In this document: piece by piece, positions 1 to 12,600 of the stretch | Numbering within the stretch: position 1 is the first letter of the stretch | Layout of the letters: each line of letters starts with the position of its first letter | Source of the DNA: Edaphochlamys debaryana | Lineage: Eukaryota > Chlorophyta > Chlorophyceae > Chlamydomonadales | Assembly (NCBI GenBank): GCA_016858145.1 | Contig: JAEHOE010000094.1 | Coordinates: 469,909-533,908 of the forward strand | Direction: 5' to 3' | DNA length: 64,000 nucleotides | The notes under the pieces: generated by a model | Told to the model about the DNA's origin: nothing | Seen by the model: the letters and a program-made list of their open reading frames with translations, nothing else | The model's database searches: none | Made by a program: the position numbers and the translations under genes

Positions 1-1690
1 TGAGCCCCTGACCCATTCCTGGCGGGCAGGAGGTGACTAAGGCAGACGACCCCCACATCCAGGAGGGGACAAATGAACCAACCCTCCTGGGGGCGCCGAG
101 GCAGCCATGTGCAGCTATCCGGGTCTGCTGGCTCCGTCCCCTGAGGAGACGAGCTGCTGCAGCCGAGAGGGGGTGGGGGGTGAGCGGTGGGCGGGAGAGG
201 CGCAAACGCATGACGCGAGGTACGGAGCTGTGCATGCATGCGCGGCGGCGGGTGGTGGGCCGTTGCGTGGTAGCCGGGTTGTGCTCGCTGGCCCAGGGTC
301 ACTGTGGTGTATGTGGAAGGGCACTACTGGTGTGCCTCAAACTGTTTAGAGGAGTGCACGGTGCCGGGTTTGGTTTGTTCGTACCGTGCCGTATCGTGTT
401 GTATGGATAAAGCCTGGCAGGCCTTTCCATGCCGAGCCAGTCCTCGGTGTTTACAATGAAGGACCCCCCTGGGGTCACAGCGCTGAACGCTGGGGCCAAG
501 CGACCCACCTCACGGGCTTGCCCCCTGCAAGCCAGAACGCAAGTCCCTGTCATAACTTGCACTGACCACACTCAGGTCCCACCTTAGTCCTTGGCACGCA
601 ATGACCATGCTCAACGTGTATCGATGGCCCCTCCTCGGCCGCGCCTCCTACCAGTAACCATTCACCGTTCATCATGTGCTCACACTGTTGGCCGTACACC
701 TCTCGATCCTGGCTCTCCCGACCCCACATTCACTCCCACTCTGCGGCTCCCTCCCGTTTGTTATGCGCCGCAGAGGACTATGTCCCCTTTCCGCAGCCGA
801 GCCGAGCCGAGCCAGGGTGGAAGCATGCACGCATACAGGTGGCTTGGCGGTTGGCGCATTGCTTAACGCGTAACGGTATGCTCAAATGGAATGGAGGCCA
901 CTGGCCCTCACGGGACCTTGCAGTGCGATTGCCTGGGACACGCGACGTGCACCCCCTGGGGGGGCATGTGAGCGAGACCAGAGCCCGCACCCACGCACAT
1001 GCTTGCGCACATCACACACATGGACCCATAGATGCGGCAAGCTTAATGCCCAACGAGCTTTTCTTGGCAAGTTGTCATGGGCACTTCGGGCGCTGTTGGG
1101 AAAGAGCGCTTTGTCGCAGATTGTGTGGCGGATCTGTGTGTGATGAGAGTGCAAGGCATGCGCTGGTAGTCAAGGATCCCGTGCTGAGGCGGTACTTCGT
1201 GGCCGCAACCTAATGTCTTGCTGAAGTGCTTATCCATCCGAGTAGGTGTGCGTGTCTCGTACGTGCTTCCCATGATGGGGCATGTGCTGACCCCGCCCGT
1301 TCGGGAACTGCTCATGAAACGCAACGATGTAAGTAGGCTGAAGAGCCGCGGCGTGTCTCGCTTGGCCCGTGGGATCCGTACAGGCAGTCCAGGCCGTGAA
1401 TCAAGCAAAGCAGGGCAGAGATGTCTCTCTGCGCAGGGGATTCATTTGCGCCCTACATCTTCCATCAACCTGTAAATCCCTGTCTCTCTGCTGGAAGATG
1501 CTCACATCAGTCTGTCAGGCCGGGGTAGTCCCATCTGAGAGCGGGGCGGGGACGTCTCTCTGGGCTGGGTAGGCTGGGCATTCATTCGCGCTTTACATGC
1601 ATGTCAGTCTGATGAGCAGGCACAGCTGCATGTGCTCCAGTCCTAGCACAGGGGGGGGGGGGTAAAAACATTAGTTCCATACACCACCCC

Positions 1691-2236
1691 ACAAAAGTTC
1701 CGACCCCCCCGACCCCCCCCCCCCCCTTGCCGTACACTGCACACACTGCCGTACATGGCCATAATGTAACCCATTTCCCTCGACTTTTGTGCCAATCGGC
1801 TGCGCTTCGTGTGCGCTACTGCCTTGCGCGTGAACCGGAAGCGTCGATGAGGCTTGGGTCCTGTCCATTGACCATCCCCGCGTCCATGGACCACTCTCCG
1901 GTACCTTGCATCCGCGCTAGTCATGCCCTAGGCCTCCTATATGACGAGCTACGGTCATAATAGTACACCTGGACGCCTAGCAGCGGTGGCAGTGCCGGTC
2001 GTGACGTGACCCACGCGCGGACATGCCGACATGTGGCACCCGCAGCCACCCTTCGACCACCATCCCTATGGTCTGTGGTGCTCAGGCACACCCACGGTTC
2101 AGCCTCAGCTTGATACCACGCGTTAACGCAAGGAAAGGGCCCTTGGGCTGCGTCAGACCGCTGTGACAAAAGTTCGGACGGGAGCTGTACAAAAGTTCGG
2201 GACCCCCCTCCCCCCCCCTCCCCCCCCCGAACTTTG
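1691..2236. repeat. ACAAAAGTTC repeats next to poly-C tracts
   Basis: The word ACAAAAGTTC occurs at 1691-1700, 2166-2175 and 2189-2198. The first and third copies run into CGACCCCCC or GGGACCCCCC followed by a long C tract. An inverted version (CCGAACTTTG) sits at about 2224-2233. They may be ends of a decayed element of about 540 bp or unrelated low-complexity sequence. No coding capacity was seen between them. Confidence 0.35.
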
Positions 2237-2648
2237 AGGGCTCATACCTTTTTTCTTACCCCCTCAATTTCTATTCTGAAAGCGGATTTGGGCTCCTCTT
2301 GTCGAGCTCTCCAAAGTTAAAGCGTGGTGTATATCTTTACACTTCCTGCCCCCCCCCCCTGCCTAGCATGCCGGTAAGTCATCCATCCAGGGATCATGCA
2401 CAAGCCCACACACGGCGGCCACTTTGCACGGCAGCACTCAAAGCCAGACACAGGCCAGACTTGGGCCGTTCATAAGTAAGGGGATGAAAAAGAGGGGGAT
2501 GAACGCATAGGTGGGAAGCGTGAGAGGAACCTACCGTGAAACAACACTAACCCAAAGCCCAGGTGGGAGACTGACGAATTCGAGCCCACCAGCCCTCCTC
2601 CCTCCAGCAGCTTTTTGCCATCCGTAATTTGCGTTGCTGAATATAAGG

Positions 2649-2653
2649 TTACA
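2649..2653 (-). promoter_or_regulatory. Candidate TGTAA polyadenylation signal
   Basis: TTACA on the plus strand reads TGTAA on the minus strand, the usual polyadenylation motif of volvocine algae. It lies about 420 nt beyond the stop of the minus-strand gene at 3071, a normal 3' UTR length for these organisms. Confidence 0.45.
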
Positions 2654-3070
2654 GCACGGCAGTAGCTCATGGGCAGGTCTGTCCTGTTGTACACATAAGT
2701 CATTGGCCACCCCTGCCTGGTCAAGTTAGGAGACAAAGTGGGCAACCTTGCTAGCGTTCCATGCGGTGGCCTCCTTGCTCCTGCCCTCCCGTGTCCCTTT
2801 GCCTGTGCCACTGCATGCGTTGATGTCCAGGTCGCAATTGGTCAGACCATCACTGAGTCTCAGCCGCAATGTGCGGTAGGTTCTCGCTCAAACCTGCCAA
2901 GATAAATAGTATCAGTCCAAACACCCACGCTGGGGCTTATGAATGAATGCCGAGAGCCCCCATCACACAGTTCTAGTGATTATGGTATGCCGAGGAATAT
3001 GCATGAATGCTGAAACTAACTATGATGGGGATCACTTACCCGAAAGCACCTCCCGCCCATTCACAACACG

Positions 3071-6000
3071 TCATGCCTTCTTGGCGCTCAGCTCAACCGA
3101 CGGCAGGCCACCCGGCAGCAGCAGAGGCTCCATGACGGGCTGCCCGGCAGCCGCGCTATTGCTCCCAAGGCGGACCGTGCCCGTGTTTCCCGCCAGCGTC
3201 TGGCGTGACGCAAGCCCCGCGTCATCGCCCTCGCCAGAGCTCGTCGACGCGTTGGACCCACTGTGCAGCGACGCCCACTGCTTGACCAGCTCCGCCTGCC
3301 ACTCGCGCACACGGTCCTCTGCGCCCTCAGGCTTCGCAGGGTCCGTGGGTCCCAGCTCGGGGCCCGTCAGGACCTGCCCCAGGTTGCCGCTCGTCTCCGC
3401 GAGCGACCTCGCGCCCGACACGTGGCGCCGCTCGCCTGGAGCCGAGCCTTCCTTGTCGGTGTGCGGCGGAGCAGCGGCCGCGAAGCCACCGCCCGGTCGC
3501 GGGCATGACCCCAGGCGGTGCGTCCTCCGGACCTCACTGCCGCTGCGCTGCTGCTGCTGCTGTTGTTGCTGCAGGACGCCCAAGGCCGCTGCCAGGGGCG
3601 AGGCGCGGGCGGCGCTGCTAACGCTCGAGTCGGTGCGGCTCGGCCCACTGCCGGCCCTCGTGGACCGCCCTGCCACGGCCTGCGCCAGCAGCCCCGGTAG
3701 GTCCATGAAGGAGCGCGGGGCGCCCTGGAAGAGCGAGGGCGAGCGCTGGTGCCGACCCATGGGCATGCCCGGACACGACCCATGATGCACCCCTGCCTCG
3801 GACGTTGGACCCGAGGTGACGTGCGCCATGGGCACGTGGGGCGCCTCGCCATCGCCTGCCGCCGTGCCATAGCGGCGGCCAAAGGGGCCGGGTGGAGGAG
3901 CAGGGCTTGTTTCAACAACGGGCTCCCGCAGGGACCAGTGCACGCCCATGCTCTTGCTGCCCCTGCCCAGCAGGCTGCGCTTGGGCTCCAGCCCGTCAGG
4001 CGAGCCCACAAAGGCCTCGACATCGTTGCTTGCGACGTCGACCCCCTGATCGTCCTTGTCGCCGTGCGGGAAGGGCGCTATCAGGTCGGCCATGCTGGGC
4101 TCAGGCTTTGCAGTCTCTGGGACCTTCAGTGCGCGCCGGCTTGTGTGGCCCCCAGCTGTGCTGTGGGCCCGTGGACTGGACGTCCCATCGGCACCCGAGG
4201 CGGGGGCCAACAGCTCCAAGGCCGCCACAAAAGGCGCTGCCCGGATGCGCTGGGAGCGCTCACCCCGGGGTGGCGGGTGGTACGCATTGCCACTGCGGAC
4301 TGAGACGTCCGGCGAGACGTTGGTGTCTGACATCCTGACTGCACTTCCTGCCGGCAGCTCAAGGTTTGCGTCGGTGTATGCACGCCGCCAGGGTGGCGGC
4401 CGATGAGAGGTATCTTCCATGCAAGGTGACCGCTGCAGCAGTCCATGCTCCGTCCGCTGAGCGTGGCTGTCCGAGGCATGCCAGGGCCCAGCCGGGTCCG
4501 ACCGCTCCTCCTCTGGCGGCTCCACAATCAGGACCTGCGTCTGCACCCGCCGCAAGCGGTCCGGCGTGCCTGCAGTGCTGACGCGGCCTCCGCTGGTCCC
4601 GCCCAGCAGGCCCAGAGCCGCCGCAAAGGGTGCGGCCCGGATGTGTTGTGAGCGCTGAGTGCGGTCCAGTGCACCACCCTCGGTTCCCAGGGTGCCGCCA
4701 TTGTGGGTGCCCGACGTACCCACTGCTCGCCCTGACTTCATGGAGCGCACACCCGGCCCTGCTATGCAGGCCAGCGGCTCAGAGTTGCCAGGGGCGGCGG
4801 CAGCCTGGCAGCTGCGGCCAGCGAGCGCTGCTCCGGTAGCTCCGTCCACGTCGAACAGCCCGGACTCCACCAGATGGATGGGATTGTGGTACACGGCAAA
4901 ACCGTCCTGCCGATGGCTGCCGCTCTGGCTCTTGCCACCCGAGCCCTGCTGGGCCCTGCGTTCTCGCATGAACCTCTCCAGGCCTTGGTCGGCCGGGACG
5001 CCGTTGGTGAACGTGAGCGAGCGCCGGATGGAACGCAGGCTGCTCACGGCGTTACTCCGCTGCGGCTCGTCATCATCGGAAGAGTCTGGATGGGCTGGGG
5101 CACCGATGGCGCTTTGCTGCTGGCTTGCCCGCTTGCCTCCGAGCAAGCCCAGCGGCAACCACCGCCGCGCAGCTGACGCCGCCTGCGCCGCTGCTAGGGT
5201 CGCGGCCCCGCCGGTGGCGGCTGCCGCTGCCGCACCAGAAGGGGCGGTGGCCGCTGGCGGCGCCGCTGCATCGCCGTGCTCGGACCAGCCCTCCTTGATA
5301 GAGGCACCCCTGGCGCGAGACAGCATGCGCCGGGGGGCCTGGGCAGTAGGCAGGGCCCCTGACTTGCTGCGGGCCTGTGCGGCGCATTCCGCGGAGGACC
5401 CGGATGGTGGAGCCGGGCCCTCGCCCGACTGCGACCACAGTGCTGGGTCCGTGGAGAGCAGGGTGGTGCGGCCCGAGGCCCGGGAGAGGGGCGACGGGAA
5501 CATGGGCGGCCCTCCTGCGCCAGAGCTCGACGCAGGGCAGGCCTGGAGGCTGAGGGGAATGGGGCCCGAGACGGGCCGGGGGTGGGAGCCCGGGGCCCCG
5601 GCGGCGGGGGCACCAGTGGGGAGGGGGCGACCCGGTGGGATGCCCGCACGTCCCGCGGCAGCAGAGGGCGACATGCCGCCGGGGGAGGGGCATGGAGAGA
5701 CATCCTGCTGCTGGCATGGGGACGGGGCGTCCACGCACAGCAGCGCGGAAGGTGCACCCTGCAGCGTGAGGAAGGGCATGGGAGCAGAGAGCCAGCTCAA
5801 AGACCAGCCGCCGCCCACCATGATGATCCCCGGATGACGATGATGTGTACAGTCGAGCCCACCACAATAATACCGATCAAGGCCTGTGGCTCAGCCCAGC
5901 ACGCTTCCCCCGGCAGGACTCCCAAGCACGAGTCTGTGGTCCAGTACAGTAATGCCAGGCCGCTGAGCGAGCGAGGTGCCCCCACCGGACAGCCGTCCAA

Positions 6001-7650
6001 AGCACTGCCGTAGGCTGCCTCGCCATCCCCCGCCAGCACTCACCGTCTCCACCACGGCGCTCGGTTGGAGGTTGTGTGGCGCCACCTGGCTCCGCGCCAC
6101 GGCCCGCTGCGGCCGCCGGACGCCGGGGCTGCTGCCACCGGCGGCGGCGGCCGGGCTCAGCGGCGCCGCAGCAGTCCCCAGCGCGCTGCTGCCGCCACCG
6201 GCCTGCCCTGGGGAGGCGCAGCTGGGGGCCCCTGAGGACGCGTCGGTGGAGGGAGGGGCGAGGGCGGTGCAGAAGGCCGACGACTGCTTCCTCAGCACAG
6301 CGTGTGAGGACCCGCTGCCGACCTGGGCGTGGGGCGGGACTGGACTGCCCATGCTGCTGCCCGTGCCGGCACCAAGTCCAGCAGACACTAGGCTGCAGGG
6401 CGCGGGGCCTGTCGGCGCACCGTTGCCGCTCTTGCGGCCCCCGCTAAGCGCCGCCGCTGCAGCAGCGGAGAAGGCCCCGCTGGTGCTCCGCTTCTGCCTG
6501 AGCCCGCCGGGCGACGGCAGGTCGACGGGGCTGGCGGCGCCGCTGCGGCCGCCGCCGCCGCTGCCGCTTAAAAGCGAGCGGAGTGACATAACGAGCGTAT
6601 CTGAAGGCGGAGCCAGCTGCGCCGCCGCCTGCGGACCCGACGCATGCAGTCCCGGGGGCCCGGGCACCGGCGAGGGGGCCACCTGGAGCTCAGACAGGTG
6701 CTCCGCAGCCGTCACGCCACCGCCGCCGCCACCACCACCGCCGCCGTAGTAGCATCCCGGGCCTTGCCCCGCCGCTGAGCTCCCCGGCGTGGGGGTATAG
6801 TCCGCCTCGCCGCTCCAAGTGCCGGTGCCGGTGCCCGTGCCGGCCCCTGCGGCGTCCGCTTGGCTGCCCTTGCTGTCGCCCCCCACACGCGCCCGCACTG
6901 AGACAGCGGCGGCGGCGGCGGGTCCGCAGAGGGGCGAGGGGCCCGATGACAGTGCGGCCAGGGGCTCTGGCGCAGATGCCCTCAGCACTGCCGGCGACGG
7001 CGAGTGCTTGTGGCCCCGGTTTGAGGTGTCGCCCGCCTGCGGATTGGTGAGGCCAAGGCCAAGGTTGTAAGCACGAACATGACCGTCAAGGCCTCGCCTA
7101 GCAATGCTTTGCATTTCTGAACTTGGACTACAACCCCCGCATCCATAGGGAGAGACGCGTACCCGGGACGAGTTGTGCACAGGGACAGGAGGCACTGCTG
7201 CCTCCGCCGCCTCCGCCGCGGCTGCCGGCTCCGCCCGGCTCCGTCGGGAGACCCGGCCGCTGGCAAAGAGGGCCGACAGGGCGGACCGCAATGCCTTGAA
7301 GGGGGACGCGTGCTGCGGGGCAAAGGACAATCAGTGTTAGGCGCTAGCAGCTGCAGCCCTGCCGAGTATGGCAGACTGAAGCGGGATGTTGAAGCCCAGG
7401 GGCTGGCGCACGTGCGGGGTTGACGTACATCGATAGCGTGGTCCACGTGGGCGATGTGCGCTTGACGTACACGTGTTATCAACATCAACAACACGCACGC
7501 AGAGCACCCGTGCCGGCACGCACGCACCTTTTTCTTCCGCCCCCCCTCGTCATCGCCCTCCGCGTCCGAGCCGGCCAAGTCTGCGCTCCGGGTGGTGGAC
7601 CGGGCGGCTCCCTGGGCGCGCCTCTCGGCCACGTTGGGCGCACGAGGCCG
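3071..7650 (-). CDS. Uncharacterised low-complexity protein with repeated IRAAPFAAALGLL-type motif
   Basis: Three exons join in phase: 7650-7528, 7312-6044 and 5758-3071 (donors GTGCGT and GTGAGT, acceptors CCGCAG and CTGCAG), giving at least 1,359 residues. The 5' end is missing, because the first exon shown begins at an acceptor and not at an ATG. The protein is rich in Ala, Gly, Ser and Pro and has no domain I recognise. Its ordered islands are an acidic patch before KKK (exon 1), a short helix-like LRSALSALF, RRSLTF and VYHNPIHLVESGLFDVDG segments, and three copies of a 13-residue motif: IRAAPFAAALGLL (near 4602-4655), IRAAPFVAALELL (near 4204-4260) and the divergent RASPLAAALGVL (near 3576-3612), the last followed by a polyglutamine run. 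The same motif and exon order recur in the gene at 32251-38831, so the two are paralogues. Function unknown. Confidence 0.72.
3549..3576 (-). repeat. Polyglutamine-encoding CAG/CAA run
   Basis: CTG/TTG triplets on the plus strand encode eight consecutive Gln on the minus strand, directly after the third IRAAPF-type motif. A shorter Gln run (QQQ) follows the last such motif in the paralogue. Confidence 0.8.
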
Positions 7651-9619
7651 CTGCGCGGAAGCGGGGGTGGGGCCGGGAGCGGGTATGGGCGTGCGGGTCG
7701 GAAAGGAGTGGGGGGACGGGGTCTACTCGGGGTTTGGCACACGAGCCCGGGCCCTGATCCGCTATCGTATGCTTGCAAAGTCAGCGTCGCTTGGCAAGCA
7801 TCAGCGCCAAGCGGGCCAAACGTTAGCCAAACGCGCGGCCAACGAGCGCATTGTCGGACACCCGCAACGGGGCCCGGTCGCCACGTCTTCCCGGCTACAG
7901 AGTTTAGTGGGTGCCAACAAGCCGCAAGATAGGGTGGAAACGCTGTGTCCTTGCGGGTCTTAGGGCTGAGCACGGGCAAACTCGCAGGCCGACGACGTCG
8001 TCCGCAGCCACCTGCTGTTGCGTATACGCCTTTTGAAGGCGCTCAAGTCCTGGCTCACCATCTCCAGCGCGCGACGGGTCTCCGCTGAGGCGCGATTGCC
8101 GGTGACCGGGACCCGGGGCCGCCTTCCAAGGCAAGGCTTCCTAGGTCCTCGCTTAGTCTAGAGCGATACGTAGCCCTGCCGTCGTGCCCGATTCTCGGTA
8201 GGGTGAGGGAAAGCGCGGCTCAACGACCTGTAGGTACGCCTCTGTTGCGCTCTTGAAGCGTCCGTGTTGCAGCACACAGTCCAAAGTACGCAACTAGTCA
8301 GTTGCCTTTCAGTAGCGGCTAGGCTCGTGAAACAGGTGCGTGTACTGCCCGCCGTGACGCGCCTGAGGCTCCGTGCGTGTCAGCGGCGAACCCGCCGGCA
8401 GCCTTGCCCGCAGCCCCCGCCGTCCCCCGCAGCCCGGCCCCGACCCGCCACCCTGAGGTCTTCGCCACCCGGCCGCCATAAGCACGCCCAGCATTCTAGC
8501 TATCCTTGGGTTTCGCTGTGTAGCCGATGCTGAGACGCAGCAGCTGAGAGTGAGGGCTGTGACTCGGCGGTGTCTCGGCATGAACCCGCCCCCAGGCCCC
8601 TGGGAGGGGACTCTAGGGGGGGCTTTCTACCTGGAAGCCACTTTCGGCGGAAGGGTCCCCCGTTCACAGGATCTGCGTCGTTCTGCGTCGGCCAAAATCA
8701 TGCGACGCCAACACCGCGGGCACTACGCCCCGTTGTCTATAATAACCCCAGGCCCCCTTTCCCCCCGCCGCCACACGGCGCCATCCTTATCACCCCGCCA
8801 CTCCCAGCCTCTGCACATGTGCGACTAAGCCCTGCGTGCCTCTCGCTGTGGCCTCAACACCAATGGCTGCCAATGGCCTCCCGTAGAACCAGTAGGCAGG
8901 TCGTCGCAGGGCAAGGGCGGGTGTAGGCCCTCCCTTCGTACGTTACTCCACCCAACAAGTATGCATGGCTTCAGGGTGTGGCCTGCCACGTCGACGCTGG
9001 CTCGACGTTAACGGCCTCCCGCGACACTGCAGGTAGGTGGCGCCATCATCCAGACTGTTGCTTTGATGACGACAGCAGCGGCGAGACGTACCGCATCAAG
9101 GCCTTTGGTTACAAGGTCCACAGGGGCTCCGCGGCGCTCCAGGTCATCAAGCCACAGCCATGAGACCGCGGGGGAAGGGGGGTCTGGGCTCGGCGGGACG
9201 CGCCGCGTGCCCTTGCCGCGAAGACCATGGGTGTGCACCCATGCAGGTGCCTGGCGCAATTACATCGGGCCGGTTCTATATGTGATAGTCTTTGCTAAGT
9301 TTAGGGAGCCTGCGGCACTCCGCGCGACGAGTTCGCTCCCGGTTTCCGCTGCCCGACACACAGTAAAACGGGCCGACAAACCCGACGCACCCGTACCTGG
9401 CGGGCCGGAAACACATACTTTGCGCATTACACTGGGCTCTAGAAGCTAACACGAGCAACAACACCAGCGCACATTGAAAAAACAGTGACAGCCAGCGACG
9501 AGCTGCGCTACCTCGCTGGACCACCAGCCCAAGCCTGCGTCCCACACGTACATCTGTAGAGTCTCTCCTAAATTGTACGGCCCACGTCGCGCGCCGCAAG
9601 ACCATACACGCGTCCGAGA
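7651..9619. other. Intergenic region between divergent genes, with a possible upstream exon
   Basis: This spans the unknown 5' end of the minus-strand gene and the upstream region of the plus-strand gene at 9620. On the minus strand a short frame at 8061-7960 (33 residues, beginning MVSQDLSAFKRRIRNSR) looks protein-like. It faintly resembles the end of the first exon of the paralogue (SRIVSRSRLSSRSCHF), so it could be the missing first exon, but I could not find a donor that keeps phase. The rest shows nothing I can name. Confidence 0.4.
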
Positions 9620-12600
9620 ATGGCACACTTGGTTGTCGCGGTCCTCGCCGCCTGCCTCGCCTTGAGCGGGTACTCTGCCTTGGGTGAGCCATATGCAAAA
9701 CGTTTAATGGGCCCAGCGCGAATGGTGATCGAGGCGAAGGGGGCCGCCGTTCTCGTCCATCAGTCGCCAGCATTGCCCAAAATTGCCGCGCTTCCTGCCC
9801 ACCGCAGCTGAGGGCCCTGGCCAGCGGAAGCTCCTGGAGGACACGGGTACGTGACGGCTGTGTGCACAGCTATTCATCCAAGGGGTCTTGAACTTGGGCC
9901 TGAAGAGGCACGCAGGGGCACGCGCTCCCACCCCTGCCCCCACCCCCGCCGAGCTAGCTCCTGCCTTACAGTGGCGCCCGGCATTCGTAGATCCGCGTAA
10001 CTCGTAACTCTTACCCTTCCAACGCCCGACGGCCGCAGCCTGTCCGGACGTTGCGGGTTACGTCAGCAAGGGGAGGTTCGCTCTGGGCTTCAAGCAGGGC
10101 GGCACCTTCCAGACGGGGGCGAAAGCTCAGGTGCGTGGGGTCGTCACCGGGTGCGTGAGGTCGTCGCCGGGTAGGTGTGTGGGGTCACCGGGTGCGCCCG
10201 GTGCTTTGAAGCCTATGGGGTCCGACCCCGGTGCTGAGAGCACGTGCTTGCAGCTACCATCCATCGACGACGGACCTTGGCATCTTGGGGAATAGGACAT
10301 CCATGACTTGAAGCCTCACGGGCGGGGCTGTGCCAGGGCAGGGCGAAGGCGGAGCAGCCAGCCGCCCTTCCCTCGCCTCCTCCCCGCTCCTTGTCCCCCA
10401 TACCCCTGCACCCGCTGGACAGTAGATCTGCTGCGACGCTCCCGTTCTATCCACTTCCCCTCCATCCCTCCTTCTAAAACACCCTTCTTACTCCCCCTCC
10501 CAAAGGCCTACTGTGACGCCACCCCCGCCTGCACCGCTTGGTCCTCCGCGGGCGACTGGACCTCGGACCGCGAGGTCACGGGGGTCCCCAGCGAGGCCCC
10601 CGTGTGCCTCTACCTGCGGGACGCCTCCGCACCGGCCGGACCCGCACCCAAGTGGGTGTGGGTGGGGAAGGGGAAGGGCGGGCCCCCACGGGTGGGGCCC
10701 TGCCAAGCAGCCTGCAGCTACCTACTGCTTGGGGCTGGGGTGCGATGCAGCGTGTCGCTAGATAGCCGGGTCTGGCCTGGGGGTGGGGATGGGGATGGGG
10801 ATGGTGCGGGCGTGTGAGTGCCTGGTCGTGCTGTGAGCAACGCGAGACCCCGGCCCATGCTTGGCGCCAGGTGGCCTGAGTCGTGCCGCGAATCGGGGGT
10901 ACACGCACATGCGGGGCCTCCTGGACGAACCAGAAGCTCCGGCCCCGTGCACCGGCCGAACGGTGTTGCGCGCGGCCTCGCGACGTTTCGCGTTGCGTCC
11001 CCCCACCCCGAAGTTTCGCATTTCGTCCCCCCCACCCCGTTTCGTCCCACCCCACCCCCCTGTTTGTGCAGGCGCCAGCGCAGCCCCTCTCGCTCGCCCT
11101 CGCCCACCCCCACCGCCGGGCCCAGCCCCAGCCCCAGCCCCAAGCCCAGCCCGAGCCCCAGCCCGAGCCCCTCGCCCAAGGGTGGCCGCAAGAAGAAGAG
11201 CCCCTCCCCCAAGCCCCTCCCGCAGCCCATCACCGAGCCCCTCCCGCAGCCCGTCACCGAGCCCCTCCCGCAGCCCGTCACCGAGCCCCTCGCCCAAGCC
11301 CTCGCCCAGCCCCTCCCCGAGCGGTCCGCGGTGGGTCGCTGCTGCTTCCCCCCCCGCAAAAACACCCTCCCCTGCGCACCCGCTAGCCCACGACTCCGCG
11401 CATAACCCGAGCATATCAACACCCCACCGAACCAAACAGTCCCATCGTTAAACACAGACCATGGGGCACACCCCCATCTGCGCCCCCGACCCTGCTCCCA
11501 CCCATTCATTTCCCTCCAGTCCGTGTGCACGTCTTACCACCGCTTGAGGCCCCTTGCTCGCACCCACCCCACCCCGTTGCCCCACCCTCTACCACCCCTC
11601 GCGCAGCGCCGGCGGTCCCGAGCTCTCCCTCGCCGCTGGGGCCACCTGCCCCGCCGCCGCCGCCGCCTGCCCCGCCACCGGCACCCCTGCGTGTGGGCTC
11701 TACTCCAAGCCCTCGGGCGCGGGCTCGAGCTGGGCATGTGAGTGACTTCGCGGGCTGGTCGGGGCACGCATGGGGCTTGTAAGGACGGCGCCTTGGAGGG
11801 GGATCTGGAGGGTTGTAGTCGCGAGCTGGACCTAGCTAGGAGACTGCATGGCATCACCGAATGGAGGTGGGCCGTCTCCCCTAGCTAGGGCCTGCCCTTC
11901 CTGCCCCTAAGCCGGCCCCTGCCCCACCCCCCGCGCGCAGGCGACGGCCTTCCTTACCCTTGGCCTCCATCCCCCTGGCCTCCCCCTGATCCCCCTCGCT
12001 GGGGCCTGTTCTACCTGCCCTCCAACCGTCCCCGCCCACCCCCCGCCCACCCCCCACCCCACAGGCGACGGCCTGTCCTCCCCCAGCCGCGCCTTCCGCC
12101 TCACCTTGGACGCAAAGACCGGCGAGCTGGTGCGCGGCGGGCTGTGAGGGGTGTGAGGGGAAGTGGTTGCTTGGGGATAAGGTGAATGGAGATTGGTATG
12201 CGCCGCGGGACGAGGGCAAAGGTTGGGTTGGGGTACATCACATCCCGCTCCCGGCCCGTGCCTCCGACAATGAACACAACCCCTCAACCCCCCAACACCC
12301 TACGCCCCGCTAGCCACCCCTGGGACCCACTCCCCGTGCCTCCAACCCAGACCCCAACCTCTCATCAATATCCCAGCGCCTAACCTCCCACGGCCCAACC
12401 CCGCTTATTGACAAACACCCCTGGGACCCACTCCCCAGGCCGTCATCCGTGCCTCCAACTCCCGCGCGGTGTGGCGCTCGGGGGTGGCGGCGGCGCCCTC
12501 GGATGCGCCCTTCGCCCTGCTGCTGTCGGCGGAGGGGGGGTGGCGCGTGAACCACACGGGGGGCGTTGAGGCGGGCACGGTGTATGAGGACGTGGCGCAG

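Larger units (their letters stand above)
1..3070. other. Intergenic region, no gene recognised
   Basis: I see no exon chain, signal peptide or recognisable domain on either strand. Short open frames here are uninterrupted only because of base composition. The stretch carries long homopolymers (a G run near 1651-1662 and C runs near 1707-1726 and 2205-2230) and repeated ACAAAAGTTC words. The part from about 2450 to 3070 is probably the 3' untranslated region of the minus-strand gene ending at 3071. Confidence 0.6.

Noticed and set aside
10254..10291. Possible extra exon (LPSIDDGPWHLGE) in the gene at 9620
   Set aside because: It hits an in-frame stop with no donor before it, and the flanking exons 10130 and 10506 already join in phase to make a continuous PAN-like module.
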